From Nemertoderma westbladi (Eukaryota > Xenacoelomorpha > Nemertodermatida > Nemertodermatidae): a stretch of DNA of 64,000 nucleotides. The notes beneath the pieces were generated by a model. That model was not told the DNA's origin, ran no database searches, and saw only the letters and a list, made by a program, of their open reading frames with translations. The stretch is from contig JAUCBJ010005882.1 of assembly GCA_032718475.1 (NCBI GenBank), positions 1 through 64,000 on the forward strand, written 5' to 3'. The stretch's first letter is position 1. The number at the start of each line of letters is the position of its first letter. The translations under genes were made by a program, and so were the position numbers. This document shows positions 23,901 through 31,728 of the stretch, piece by piece.

Positions 23901-26900
23901 GTGGAGTTAGTGAAGGTAGGTGAGGCTGACTGGGCCTGGATTACAGACCGGGAGAATAAACCTCTACAGGGAAATAAAGTAGAGTTAGTGAAGGTAGGTG
24001 AGGCTGACTGGGCCTGGATTACAGAGCGGGCGAATAAACCTCTATAGGGAAATAAAGTGGAGTTAGTGAAGGTAGGTGAGGCTGACTGGGCCTGGATTAC
24101 AGAGCGGGCGAATAAACCTCTATAGGGAAATAAAGTGAGTTAGAGAAGGTAGGTGAGGCTGGCTGGGCCTGGATTACAGACCGGGAGAATAAACCTCTAT
24201 ATAGGGAAATAAAGTGAGTTAGAGAAGGTAGGTGAAGCTGACTGGGCCTGGATTACAGACCGGGAGAATAAACCTCTATAGGGAAACAAAGTGGAGTTAG
24301 TGAAGGTAGGTGAGGCTGACTGGGCCTGGATTACAGACCGGGAGAATAAACCTCTATAGGGAAATAAAGTGGAGTTAGTGAAGGTAGGTGAGACAGACTG
24401 GGCATGGATTATAGAGCGGGAGAATAAACCTCTATAGGGAAATAAAGTGGAGTTAGTGAAGGTAGGTGAGGCTGACTGCGAGCCTGGATTACAGAGCGGG
24501 CGAATAAACCTCTATAGGGAAATAAAGTAGAGTTAGTGAAGGTAGGCGAGACAGACTGGGCATGGATTACAGACCGGGAGAATAAACCTCTATAGGGAAA
24601 TAAAGTGGAGTTAGTGAAGGTAGGTGAGGCTGACTGCGAGCCTGGATTACAGAGCGGGCGAATAAACCTCTATAGGGAAATAAAGTGGAGTTAGAGAAGG
24701 TAGATGAGGCTGACTGCGAGCCTGGATTACAGAGCGGGCGAATAAACCTCTATAGGGAAATAAAGTGGAGTTAGTGAAGGTAGGTGAGGCTGACTGGGCC
24801 TGGATTACAGACCGGGAGAATAAACCTCTATAGGGAAATAAAGTGGAGTTAGTGAAGGTAGGTGAGGCTGACTGGGCCTGGATTACAGAGCGGGCGAATA
24901 AACTTCTATAGGGAAATAAAGTGGAGTTAGTGAAGGTAGGTGAGGCTGACTGGGCCTGGATTACAGACCGGGAGAATAAACCTCTATAGGGAAATAAAGT
25001 AGAGTTAGTGAAGGTAGGCGAGACAGACTGGGCATGGATTACAGACCGGGAGAATAAACCTCTATAGGGAAATAAAGTGGAGTTAGTGAAGGTAGGTGAG
25101 GCTGACTGCGAGCCTGGATTACAGAGCGGGCGAATAAACCTCTATAGGGAAATAAAGTGGAGTTAGAGAAGGTAGATGAGGCTGACTGCGAGCCTGGATT
25201 ACAGAGCGGGCGAATAAACCTCTATAGGGAAATAAAGTGGAGTTAGTGAAGGTAGGTGAGGCTGACTGGGCCTGGATTACAGACCGGGAGAATAAACCTC
25301 TACAGGGAAATAAAGTAGAGTTAGTGAAGGTAGGTGAGGCTGACTGGGCCTGGATTACAGACCGGGAGAATAAACCTCTATAGGGAAATAAAGTGGAGTT
25401 AGTGAAGGTAGGTGAGGCTGACTGGGCCTGGATTACAGACCGGGAGAATAAACCTCTACAGGGAAATAAAGTAGAGTTAGTGAAGGTAGGTGAGGCTGAC
25501 TGGGCCTGGATTACAGACCGGGAGAATAAACCTCTATAGGGAAATAAAGTGGAGTTAGTGAAGGTAGGTGAGGCTGACTGGGCCTGGATTACAGACCGGG
25601 AGAATAAACCTCTATAGGGAAATAAAGTGGAGTTAGTGAAGGTAGGCGAGACAGACTGGGACTGGATCAAAGACCGGATCAAGTCAATCCCTGGGGAATT
25701 AAATAAGATAATATTAAAAGCATATAAACTATTTAGAAATTAAATAGAACTCTTGAAATTCCAAATAGTAACTGCCAAGAATAGACAATTTTTAAATGTC
25801 AGTTTAAAATAATATAAAAAAAAATAATTATATATAAATAAACTCACCTGCCACGGATAATGTTCTCTTGAAACAGTTCCTTAACGATCTCAATAATATT
25901 AGATATATTGATTTTGTTAATTAAACCGTGGATAGATTTACGGAGGGCCTCCCACGACAGGCGCTGGTACAAAGCGCTGAAAATAGATATTATATTATAT
26001 TAATATAGAATACTTGCCAAAACCACCAATCCATATATAATAGCCTCAATATAATGGACGAGTTGTTAAGAAGTCCCTTAAAATCAAGCGGGCACTTAAT
26101 TTAAGTTGATTCAAAGGGACTTCTAGAATATCATATAACATGACAAAAACTTCCTCTTATAATTGGAATTCCAGAATACCTCCTTAATAATACTCATTAA
26201 GTTAATGGAGCTATTAACATAGTTGAATTTAATTATTTTACCAGTGTCCCATTGTATGTACTGTCCAGTGTCCATTAGTTGATTTGGAGGCCGGAAAACA
26301 GATAGATATAAGGAAATGAATAACATGTGCGAATATCCTGAACTTCATTGTTTAAAAAACTAACCAGCAAACGTTTCGAGTACAAAACTGTATTCATCAT
26401 CAGAGCAACACACATAAATGCAGAAACTAATAATCATAATCATAAACAAAAAACTAAATACTAACATCAGGCAAAAATTACTAAATAGAAGCAGAGGCAG
26501 TTAAGTTAGCAGCTGCAGAAACAGTTCCTGTATACCCTCGAAACAGGAAACGGGCCCCCTGGATTGACAACAAAATTCAGAAGTGTCGAAATGACCTCTA
26601 CAAGGCGCAGAAAGAGTCCCGACTCAAACAGACTACAGCGGCCAAGAATGCAGTTAAGGCTGCATCCTAGGTCCCTGAACAGGCAGTACTCTGTTAATTT
26701 ACAGGAGCTAATAAACTAACAGGTTGATGCCATCAATGATGCTGACGACAGCAGGCAATCATCCCAGGCATGGAGATCGATCAACTTGGTTGCTGGTCGA
26801 AAAAGCCAACCAACCACCAAGGTTAAGGCTGAATCACCAGCCGATCGCCTCAATGGTTGGAAGGCCCACTTTGAAAAGCTCCTCAATAGTGACCGGGTAT

Positions 26901-28562
26901 TGCCTGATAACTTTATAGAAGTAAAAGGATCATGGATCGGGAAGTCAGATGAGGACCTTCGAATACGTAAGGGAAAGGCATGGGCAGCCTTGAATAGGCT
27001 TTCCAGGATTTGGAAGTCACCGAGAATTAATCGGAAACTTAAGGTCCGATTATTTAGAGCAGCAGTAGTTCCAGTACTCCTCTATGGGAGTCCATGCTGG
27101 GCTCTAACTGCTGAGGACACCAAATCTCTGGATGGCACATTCACAAGAATGCTACGCCGAGTTCATTGTGTCAAGTACAATGCACAGCACACATCTTCAA
27201 CCAGACACTATATAACATTGGAGGTGTCTCATTGGTTCCCCCAAGCTTGACACTAGAACAAAATCGCCTCCGCTTTGCAGGACATTGCTTTCGCCGTGAG
27301 GACCAGCCAGTGCATAATCTTGTACTTTGGCAGCCTCATGGAGTGAATAAGCATGGTGGACAGCCCATGACTTTCTTGAGACGCATCTTAAAGGACACTG
27401 GCCTTGAAGATGCGGATGATCTAGCAAATGTCATGGGTGATAAGGAGTTGTGGCGGTGCAATTTTACGATAAGCCGGCACAGCATTCTTAAAAATGCAGC
27501 TGCAATGCAGCATGCCGATCCTAGTAGTACTAAATAGAATGAATAGCCCAAACGGATAGTAGGGCAGTCTACCCAGAAAATAAGGCTAGTTTTATGGAGC
27601 TAAAACTAATCTGTTTTGTTTATTATGGGTAGGTTGGATGTCTCGAATGAAAAGGGACCCTGTAATGGCTGTATCAAAATTGTAATTAGCTGAACCAATA
27701 ATCGAACAATTAACGATTGTACACATCGCATGCAATATATTAGTTTCTGCATTTATGTGTGTTGCACTCATGATGAATACAGTTTTGTACTCGAAACGTT
27801 TGTTGGTTAGTTTTATTAAACAATGAGTTTTAGGATATTCGCGCATGTTAATCTTTTCCTTATACTGTCCATTGCATCTGCCACTGAAATATGCGAGCGT
27901 CTAAATATTTTCTAACCAAAACAATAAACCAAATAGGAGAACGCATGTTATATTATAGCAATGTTAAAGGAACAAGAACTAATGCCTATACTAGTGCTAT
28001 ATGCTAAACTAATGCCTATACTAATGCCTATACCCAAGAAAAAACGAAACGCAAACTGGAAATAAACAATTGTGCATTAAAATATCCTGGTACAAATATA
28101 TAAATACACAATCCACAAAGATGCCGGTATTGTAAATTTATATAATATAGAGCACTACATACTACAGTAGGCCTACTATACAACACAAACCTGGACTTGT
28201 CGGACGCATCTGTTTGCAGAGCCCGTAGACGATGGGGCGGGATATAGGCGCCGCCAATGAGGCCAGACAGAGTCTCTGAGCTCGGTGTGGGTCGGGCTGC
28301 CGTAACAGACGAGGTGGCAGCAGTCTGTCCACTGGGACCAGAACCAGAAGCAGCTATGGGATCTGGAACATTTTCTCTAGGGAGGCTTACATTAGATAGT
28401 CCTTTGACCTCTTCACTTGCCTCCCCTGTTTTAGACATCATCGTTGATTGATCTTCGACTGCATCGCCGACTTCCGAACCTTTACTTCCGATTTCCCCAT
28501 CTTCTGGTTCAGATGAATGTTCCGAAACAGATTGTTCGGCCATAGAACTGGCACTGGAAGAG
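8829..28562 (-). CDS. CWC22: CWC22 spliceosome-associated protein (gene span, 8 exons seen, 3' end missing)
   Basis: CWC22 is a nuclear splicing factor that brings eIF4A3 to the spliceosome for exon-junction-complex deposition. Eight minus-strand exons join in phase to give 566 codons: an acidic/Ser-rich N-terminus, the hallmark [11 protein letters not shown], the MIF4G domain (E3-E6) with [16 protein letters not shown] and [20 protein letters not shown], an acidic linker, and the MA3 domain (E7-E9) with [11 protein letters not shown] and [20 protein letters not shown]. Splice sites are GT-AG, except for one GC-AG donor. The remaining MA3 exon(s) and the RS-rich tail were not found down to position 1. 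The introns total about 18 kb and are full of mobile elements. A 5' UTR acceptor at 28563-28564 implies an upstream noncoding exon. Confidence 0.95.
9560..9722. repeat. End fragment of the 13.9-15.3 kb element family
   Basis: AATCTCAAAGTTAATTT, CGACAAATTTCAAAT, GTACGGGAC and GGTTGGCATTGA follow one another here as they do at the right end of the element at 13941-15291. It lies in the intron between E8 and E9. Confidence 0.6.
9817..9835. repeat. Poly-G tract (~18 G)
   Basis: A long uninterrupted G run in an otherwise AT-rich intron. Similar G or C runs recur at 16088, 39600, 40098, 48278, 49757, 49785 and 61400. Confidence 0.8.
10199..10432 (-). CDS. CWC22: CWC22 exon E8 (MA3 domain core)
   Basis: Seventy-eight codons, phase 0 at both ends, with acceptor TTCTTTTAG and donor AAT|GTAAGT. 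The product contains [20 protein letters not shown] and [18 protein letters not shown], the most conserved part of the MA3 domain. Confidence 0.95.
10737..11020 (-). CDS. CWC22: CWC22 exon E7 (acidic linker and start of MA3)
   Basis: The exon starts after a poly-T acceptor (TTTTTTTTAG) and reads [19 protein letters not shown], a Glu/Asp/Ser-rich linker ([16 protein letters not shown]), then [20 protein letters not shown] and HKLLKIEF. The only donor that keeps frame with E8 is GAG|GCGAGT, a GC-AG intron; the nearby GTs give the wrong phase. The plus-strand Ser-rich ORF at 10807-11034 is its antisense shadow. Confidence 0.93.
11288..11500 (-). CDS. CWC22: CWC22 exon E6 (end of MIF4G)
   Basis: With the split Ala codon from E5 it reads [20 protein letters not shown], then [20 protein letters not shown], and ends in an acidic stretch before EDVL. 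The acceptor is CCCCTTTCAG and the donor CTTA|GTAAGT. Phase 1 at both ends matches its neighbours. Confidence 0.95.
11945..13157. mobile_element. hAT-like non-autonomous transposon with 8-bp target duplication
   Basis: The ends are TAGGGGTGTGCCGGATA and its mirror (the complement of ATCCGGCACATCCCTA). The flanks carry a perfect 8-bp duplication, ATAATCAG, at 11937-11944 and 13158-13165. TIRs starting TAGGGRTGTGCCGGAT and 8-bp duplications are typical of hAT elements. Subterminal regions are rich in CCGG and CGGCTCCGG words. There is no transposase. It sits in CWC22 intron E5/E6 and appears to host a smaller element inside. Confidence 0.88.
12268..12556. mobile_element. Nested short inverted-repeat element
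   Basis: GCCCATGTGAAGAATAC near 12273 is mirrored at 12532-12548 inside the hAT-like element. The interior has the word TCTAACCAAAACAATAAAC, the shared end of a dispersed repeat family. Boundaries are approximate. Confidence 0.5.
13195..13460 (-). mobile_element. tRNA-derived SINE
   Basis: The minus strand starts with a tRNA-like head: box A TGGTCTAGTGG at 13438-13448 and box B GGTTCGATCCC at 13390-13400, 37 bp apart, as in RNA polymerase III promoters. A unique body with GGTCGATAAATGGGAACC follows. The anticodon region (TTCCAATTAGGAAG) is degenerate, so this is a SINE rather than a tRNA gene. It lies in CWC22 intron E5/E6. Confidence 0.78.
13732..13867 (-). CDS. CWC22: CWC22 exon E5 (MIF4G)
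   Basis: Forty-five codons plus one base: [20 protein letters not shown], then [19 protein letters not shown] and TPRGMH, all diagnostic of CWC22. The acceptor is TTCGTTTTAG and the donor CACG|GTATGT. Confidence 0.95.
13941..15291. mobile_element. Non-autonomous DNA element with ~20-bp inverted ends
   Basis: GTCAATGCCAACCATATTGA at the left is mirrored by TCAATATGGTTGGCATT at the right. The interior repeatedly contains TGTCCCATA-C-TGACA-like words and GTGACA/TGTCAC boxes (near 14080, 14380, 14720, 14888, 15070). A second, truncated copy of the right end is at 9.6 kb. Small ORFs inside have no recognisable domain. It lies in CWC22 intron E4/E5. Confidence 0.6.
15292..15950. other. Intron DNA without recognisable features
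   Basis: Part of CWC22 intron E4/E5. It holds a short (CCA)n run near 15466-15481; otherwise I see nothing. Confidence 0.5.
15955..16110. repeat. G-rich tracts with G-quadruplex potential
   Basis: GGGGTGGGGGGTGGGGGGG is followed by repeated GTGGGTGGGT, and about 90 bp on comes a run of about 20 G. On the CWC22 RNA these read as C-rich; the G-rich strand is the non-template-sense strand. The tracts lie 300-450 bp downstream of exon E4. Confidence 0.8.
16400..16622 (-). CDS. CWC22: CWC22 exon E4 (MIF4G), source of the 78-bp repeat
   Basis: The exon completes a split Arg codon and then encodes 74 codons: [56 protein letters not shown], and so on to LAHLVNQEV, followed by donor GTGAGT. The acceptor is TTTATTTCCCTGTAG. 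Its first 58 nt together with the last 20 nt of the preceding intron form the unit amplified about 54 times upstream, so its own acceptor is one of many near-identical sites. Confidence 0.95.
16623..16992 (-). repeat. Exon-proximal part of the 78-bp splice-acceptor array (about 4.8 units)
   Basis: Units abut exon E4, with acceptor-like CCCTATAG ends exactly 78 bp apart (exon starts would be 16700, 16778, 16856 and 16934, besides the true 16622). On the minus strand all the copies here are open in the E4 frame, so use of an upstream acceptor would add 26 residues per unit without a frameshift. The array is cut at 16992 by the gypsy-like insertion and resumes at 21833. Confidence 0.95.
16993..17279 (-). 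repeat. 3' LTR of the gypsy-like element
   Basis: On the minus strand it starts TATAAGGGGAAATAAGAG, similar to TATAAGGTACAATAAGAG at the start of the 5' copy; both then share GTGGGTTG and GTAGGCCTAC-type words, and both end CTTATA. Preceding it at 17280-17289 is the polypurine tract CTGGGGGGAG. Confidence 0.6.
17345..18349 (-). pseudogene. Retrotransposon integrase
   Basis: The fragment begins with half of a zinc-binding region (CNSCNKC), continues with the core carrying the three acidic catalytic residues in [18 protein letters not shown] and [12 protein letters not shown], then a C-terminal SH3-like DNA-binding part ([22 protein letters not shown]) and an acidic tail ending in RPPMRYGI. 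The upstream HH part of the zinc finger lies beyond stop codons, between 18350 and 18445. In the family it inserts the cDNA copy; here it cannot be made as part of a full polyprotein. Confidence 0.85.
18446..19309 (-). pseudogene. Retrotransposon RNase H and linker
   Basis: The catalytic D-E-D residues are visible in [16 protein letters not shown] and [11 protein letters not shown]. An in-frame TAG at 18902-18904 separates this from a downstream segment with [14 protein letters not shown], the usual RNase H/integrase connection. The role is degradation of the RNA template during reverse transcription. Confidence 0.8.
19322..20105 (-). pseudogene. Retrotransposon reverse transcriptase
   Basis: Fragments in order: [26 protein letters not shown], then after an in-frame TGA at 19883-19885 the palm with [24 protein letters not shown] and a modified catalytic box FRDD (family norm YVDD; both aspartates are kept), ending [12 protein letters not shown] before TAA at 19322. 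At least one frameshift lies near 19950-20000. The FRDD variant may be a late mutation. Confidence 0.82.
20131..20568 (-). pseudogene. Retrotransposon aspartic protease
   Basis: A retropepsin-like segment with the active-site signature [12 protein letters not shown] and a later [10 protein letters not shown], typical of Ty3/gypsy proteases. It is in a different frame from gag and RT, starting 20 nt after the gag stop. This could reflect programmed frameshifting or decay. Confidence 0.78.
20588..21610 (-). CDS. Retrotransposon Gag, intact 340 codons
   Basis: The N-terminal half is a helical capsid-like domain ([36 protein letters not shown]). An RGG/Gly-rich stretch follows, then two zinc knuckles: [14 protein letters not shown] is canonical CX2CX4HX4C, while [14 protein letters not shown] has Tyr in place of the zinc-binding His. 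The ATG at 21610 is only about 15 nt from the apparent LTR end, leaving almost no leader. It would package element RNA. The frame is intact although the rest of the element is broken. Confidence 0.85.
   Translation of the reverse strand: MAPKLSDDVKKYNGSTDPSQWLAIFNDTYDVLVVEAGLKEEARATYLRLSLDGSAYEVVSQLSNAEKQDCDLIKKALISAFAVSEYTAYELFKIRKLQDGEAADTYLADLKRLFGLVSDEIKLNAVETVVANIIIALQFVSVLPERIAGEVKALVDGLELNNLIVQARRLLSEQHKDSGTVGAAGGLVVGLPYPIGSVGAAGGFPGNFQNPRGGGSFHRERDGTSFGRGREIGNLTTGRGRDGGNFRIGRGQVNISRGRGQGFGINCFRCGKSGHYARECWGESSYHNYRDSIASNCFRCGGPDYIARNCTANILEQIVPCGQVEGYRARETSRGERHMR
21626..21832 (-). repeat. 5' LTR of the gypsy-like element
   Basis: TATAAGG...CTTATA ends match the 3' LTR ends. It carries a TATA-like run (GATATATATAAGG) about 45 nt from its start. 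It is shorter than the 3' copy (about 207 versus 287 bp), so one has gained or lost sequence. Confidence 0.55.
21833..25680 (-). repeat. Main 78-bp splice-acceptor array (about 49 units)
   Basis: Each unit holds TCCACTTTATTTCCCTATAG (a polypyrimidine-AG acceptor) followed by the first 58 nt of exon E4 (AGGTTTATTC... to ...TTCACTAAC). Units differ by single substitutions such as CCCTGTAG for CCCTATAG and TCC for GCC codons. In the proximal part 25 successive units stay open (654 codons ending at 21935). Near 24130-25200 several units carry +2 or -1 changes (GACTGCGAGCC, AAAGTGAGTT) that break frame. The distal edge, near 25640-25680, decays into unique intron. Confidence 0.97.
25848..25976 (-). 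CDS. CWC22: CWC22 exon E3 (start of MIF4G)
   Basis: The exon encodes [40 protein letters not shown] and RG, ending two bases into the Arg codon completed by E4. The acceptor is ATCTATTTTCAG and the donor GGCAG|GTGAGT. It is separated from E4 by a 9.2-kb intron containing the splice-site array and the gypsy element. Confidence 0.95.
26308..27866. mobile_element. Inverted-repeat element disrupted by a LINE
   Basis: About 125 bp at each end are inverted copies: ATAAGGAAA, TAACATG, GCGAATATCCT, CTAACCARCAAACGTTTCGA, GTACAAAACTGTATTCATCA and ATAAATGCAGAAACTAAT in the same order. A 1-kb LINE copy sits in the middle. It lies in the intron between the first coding exon and E3. Ends are approximate and I could not define a target duplication. 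Confidence 0.75.
26491..27528 (+). pseudogene. Internally deleted LINE copy, flanked by 11-bp target duplication
   Basis: ACTAAATAGAA occurs at 26480-26490 and 27529-27539, so the inserted copy is exactly delimited. It begins in the region after the endonuclease ([18 protein letters not shown]), then jumps to the RT thumb ([31 protein letters not shown]) and the C-terminus ([20 protein letters not shown], then [15 protein letters not shown]), ending GCCGATCC(TAG)n. The RT fingers and palm are absent. The clade looks CR1/L2/RTE-like; I cannot be more precise. Confidence 0.85.
28191..28562 (-). CDS. CWC22: CWC22 first coding exon (N-terminus, GGAYIPP motif)
   Basis: The ATG at 28543 is 19 nt inside an exon whose acceptor is TTATTTATCTTTAG, so at least one noncoding exon lies upstream. 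The product begins [17 protein letters not shown], is acidic and Ser/Pro-rich, and ends [20 protein letters not shown] before splitting a Ser codon at donor CAG|GTTTGT, a weak site. If the donor were skipped, the frame would run 54 codons into the intron. Confidence 0.92.
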
Positions 28563-28808
28563 CTAAAGATAAATAAACACGGGTGTAGAAAGATAATATT
28601 ATGGAGTAATCGTAATGTTAATACATCGGTGTCACAATGGAGAATGGCTGTAAGGGCAGAAGGGTAAGGGCCAACTTGATCGGCTACCGCTACCTGGCTA
28701 CGCTAACTACAGACAACTTCTTGCATTGATTGCTATAGCTCCGCATTTTTGTGTTTTAGACATGATCTATGTTGTACCGCTATCGTCAGATCGTGGCTCT
28801 ATCACAGT

Positions 28809-29728
28809 CTGACAGCCAGGTTGGAATTCATGCATGAGCGCGCAGGTACGCTTTGTTGTTTTGAAATCACCGCGCACCTGAAATTGGCTCGTCGCGCACC
28901 TCATCATGTCATAATCCAAACAAAATCGCGCAGCTCATGTCATGCATATCTCAAAAAATCGCACAGTTCATAAGAACAATTTTACATTCCTATTTTACAA
29001 GTTTGAGCGTTTTAAGCTTATCTTTACGTCTGTCTGTCTGTACGTTGAATCTAGGCTTACATAATAAATGTAATTTTTGCAACATCAAAATTGTTAATAT
29101 TAAAAAATATTTTTTTAATCCACTACTACAGTATGGTGGCCCATCGGGCTCACTGCTTTTATAACAGAAAATATTATTTTAGATTACAAACAAAACATGT
29201 ACCGGTAATTTCAAAAAAACGAATATTGAAATAGGTACCAGTCTGCCAATAATACTTTGTATAGGCCTACCTAACAATTAGGCTTAAACATACAGTTGGC
29301 TTATAATTAAGTCATACTTATAATACATTGTTACTTTCTGACTTTACCTGTTTACTAACGTAACATCGGCATAGCATAGACCTAATAACAATACAACAAT
29401 AGAGTACTGTAGTTAAAATAAATAGACAAATTCAGCTCCGGTTGCCGGTATTACAGTATTATGGTGAAGTGATTTGACTGTTTGAAGAATTGGAAATGAG
29501 AAAATAATGCGAGCGCAGCGAGCGAAATTTTTTTGTGTATTTTCGTGATTTCAATTAATTTGTGGTGCGCATCAGAGGCAGAGCTGCGCGCTGAGGCGCA
29601 ACGCGCACCTGTCTCACACCCGAACGCGCACCTGTCTCACCCAAACGCGCAACGCGCATCTGGTTTGCGGTCATTCGCGCAGGTACGCGTCCGAGTTTTG
29701 CAGCATGAATTCCAACCTGGTCTGACAG
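28809..29728. mobile_element. Inverted-repeat element just upstream of CWC22
   Basis: CTGACAGCCAGGTTGGAATT at the left is mirrored at the right (CTGTCAGACCAGGTTGGAAT on the other strand), and both continue through CATGC. Inside each end are clusters of GCGCACCTG or its complement CAGGTACGC, including TCACCCGAACGCGCACCTG-type tandem copies near 29600-29660. Such subterminal repeats are usual transposase-binding sites. The 98-codon ORF inside is incidental. Confidence 0.6.
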
Positions 29729-29987
29729 TACAGGCGAGGCTGCGAGGCGCACTTTTTATTTTATATGGAAATCATACAGAGTTTTTTACTTGTCTGACTT
29801 GGGTTTACTTAGGAGGCCTAACTGCCTAACTGGCCTAATGTATTAATGGGATGTTTTACATGTACAGAGTACCGGTACAGACTGCAGACTGGGATATTGG
29901 TTTGTTTACAGCAGTAGGCCTATCTGCCTATAACCAATAACCAGCATATTACTGTATCAACTGCTGAACTGATTAATTAATAACAAA

Positions 29988-30176
29988 CTATTTAGGAATG
30001 ACATGTTGGTATCCAATTTTATCCTCATCTGAATCATCCTCTGCAGAACAATGTTTCCGTTTGTTCGAAAATTTTGAATCCGCCCCACGTCCACCATCAG
30101 GTAGTTGTCTCTTCAAACCTTGAGATAATGTATTCCCATTGCTGGAAGGATAATTTTCATCCGCGGATCCAGGCAT
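29988..30176 (-). CDS. Unrecognised 62-residue ORF, acidic with KRK
   Basis: The product starts MPGSADENYPSSNGN, includes two basic patches (LKRQLPDGG, NKRKH) and an acidic AEDDSDEDK, and ends IGYQHVIPK. Composition looks like a nuclear protein N-terminus, and it lies 1.4 kb upstream of CWC22 on the same strand. I see no convincing splice donor before the stop. It may be a real first exon, a short gene or chance. Confidence 0.3.
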   Translation of the reverse strand: MPGSADENYPSSNGNTLSQGLKRQLPDGGRGADSKFSNKRKHCSAEDDSDEDKIGYQHVIPK

Positions 30177-30339
30177 GATCTTATGTTGATGATAGGCCTA
30201 TTACCTTATTACAGTATTACTGCTGAGGCTGCTGCAGTCTGGCAGTGCTCAGTGCTGCTGTACTGTGCAGCTGTGCACTGTCTGATTGTCAGACTCTACC
30301 AGTCTACCAGACTGCCGGGTATAACTTTTGCGTAGAGGT

Positions 30340-30430
30340 ATAGCCTACATAGAGGCTACATGTAGGTATGTGTAGCCTACATGTAGATGCACGTGTAGGG
30401 TGAATGTAGGTAGGTGTAGGTAGGTCTTTA
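30340..30430. repeat. Short GTAGG-rich tandem repeat
   Basis: Variants of CTACATGTAGGTRTGTGTAG and GTAGGTAGGTG follow one another. This is simple sequence. Confidence 0.6.
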
Positions 30431-30455
30431 AAAACAACAATGGTGAATGAATAGG

Positions 30456-30793
30456 CTTACACGGGGTACCCGGACCGGAACTTCCTCGATGAGATGCGAA
30501 TACGGCGAACGGGGGTGGTACCCGGAACAACCACGAAGAGATGCGCATATGGCGGGCGGTGGTATCCGAAACAACCAGGAGGAGATGCGAATACGTCGAA
30601 TGGGGGTCCCCTGAATACCCACGAGACGGAGCCTATCAATACTACAGTACTGACAAAGGAAAAAACGACTGAACGATATACCGATACATACTGTAGATCT
30701 TATGATCCTGCGGGTTCAGGCATGGAGGCTAATAACTTTGTATGGGACGAACGGCCCGAACCTGATGTTTCCAGTCAAGGAGGAATCGACTAA
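30456..30793 (+). CDS. Possible terminal exon of an unknown plus-strand gene
   Basis: An open frame follows an AG (GAATAG|GCTTACAC) and ends EANNFVWDERPEPDVSSQGG ID stop at 30793, with AATAAA at 30857-30862. The first half is a three-unit repeat of about 45 bp (GATGCGAATACGNCGAA), which changes frame between units. The C-terminal half looks protein-like. No upstream exon was identified, and the acceptor lacks a good pyrimidine tract. Confidence 0.25.
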
Positions 30794-30856
30794 CGGTTAG
30801 GGTTATTAGAGCTCGTCGTCGGTGTCCATGAGGGTCTGAGGATGAGTGGGTGATTC

Positions 30857-30862
30857 AATAAA
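30857..30862 (+). promoter_or_regulatory. Candidate polyadenylation signal AATAAA
   Basis: It lies 64 nt downstream of the stop of the possible terminal exon. Chance occurrence is quite possible in AT-rich DNA. Confidence 0.25.
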
Positions 30863-31640
30863 ACGCTAACAATGATACCGGACTGACTGATTGAACCAGA
30901 GTGGCGATGGTAGTCGCTGATGTATATACAGTATATTATATATATCATGTATTGATTGTTAGTAGATATTTTTTTATAATATTTGTTTATTAAATTGTCT
31001 TCAATGTCTATATTGATAATATTGTGTGCTGATTTTACTTATTTTCCATTTTATAAATCTTGCTGTGGCCGTTTTAATCTACTATAAACTGCCGTATCAA
31101 TTTCATGATATTTTAATGGATATGCAATTTAACTTCTTCTTTCTATTAACTTTCAATGCAATCAAATATAACTGTAAAGCTATTGACTTTCGTGTTATTG
31201 TTTTGCTGTTACTTCGAGATGGGATTTGAATCCCATCTGATTACTGATTAATTCCCATCATCGAGATGGGAATACTTTATAATGAAACAGTGTGGTGGTC
31301 CGCGGGATAGTGGGAAGGGATGGGACTGTTGCTGGAATGTGACAGCCTGAAAAATTAAAACAAACAAAACTTCCAGACTTCTATATTTTTACTTTCAAAA
31401 CAAAACGCCCAAAACATTTCAATGCTGAAAGTCCCATGGATGTATGGTTGATAAACAGATAAAGAGGGGCAGAGGGGGTCAGGGTTTCTGGTAGACTATA
31501 GTCCCCGCGATGATGGCTGTTTGTTTTAGGTTACTCTTACTCAATAAACATATAAATCAGAACGAGTTAATCTAATGGAACGATGCCTTTCGTGGCGTTA
31601 GCATACTCAAATTTATTAGGGCCTAATATTTATGACGAGT
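30863..31640. other. Intergenic DNA, no gene seen
   Basis: AT-rich, with a small hairpin GAGATGGGATT / AATCCCATCT at about 31217-31240 and a related GAGATGGGAA word 30 bp on. Nothing coding. Confidence 0.5.
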
Positions 31641-31667
31641 AAGGGACTTTCAGTCTGGTTCCCGGCT

Positions 31668-31728
31668 TAATTTGACATTATGTCAAATTTGACATGTGGC
31701 ATGTCAAATTTGTCACTAATGTCAAAAT
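31668..31728. repeat. TGTCAAATTTGACA palindrome cluster
   Basis: TGACATTATGTCA, ATGTCAAATTTGACAT and ATGTCAAATTTGTCA follow one another, giving nested perfect and near-perfect inverted repeats within about 60 bp. This could be a transposon end or a binding-site cluster; I cannot tell which. Confidence 0.6.
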
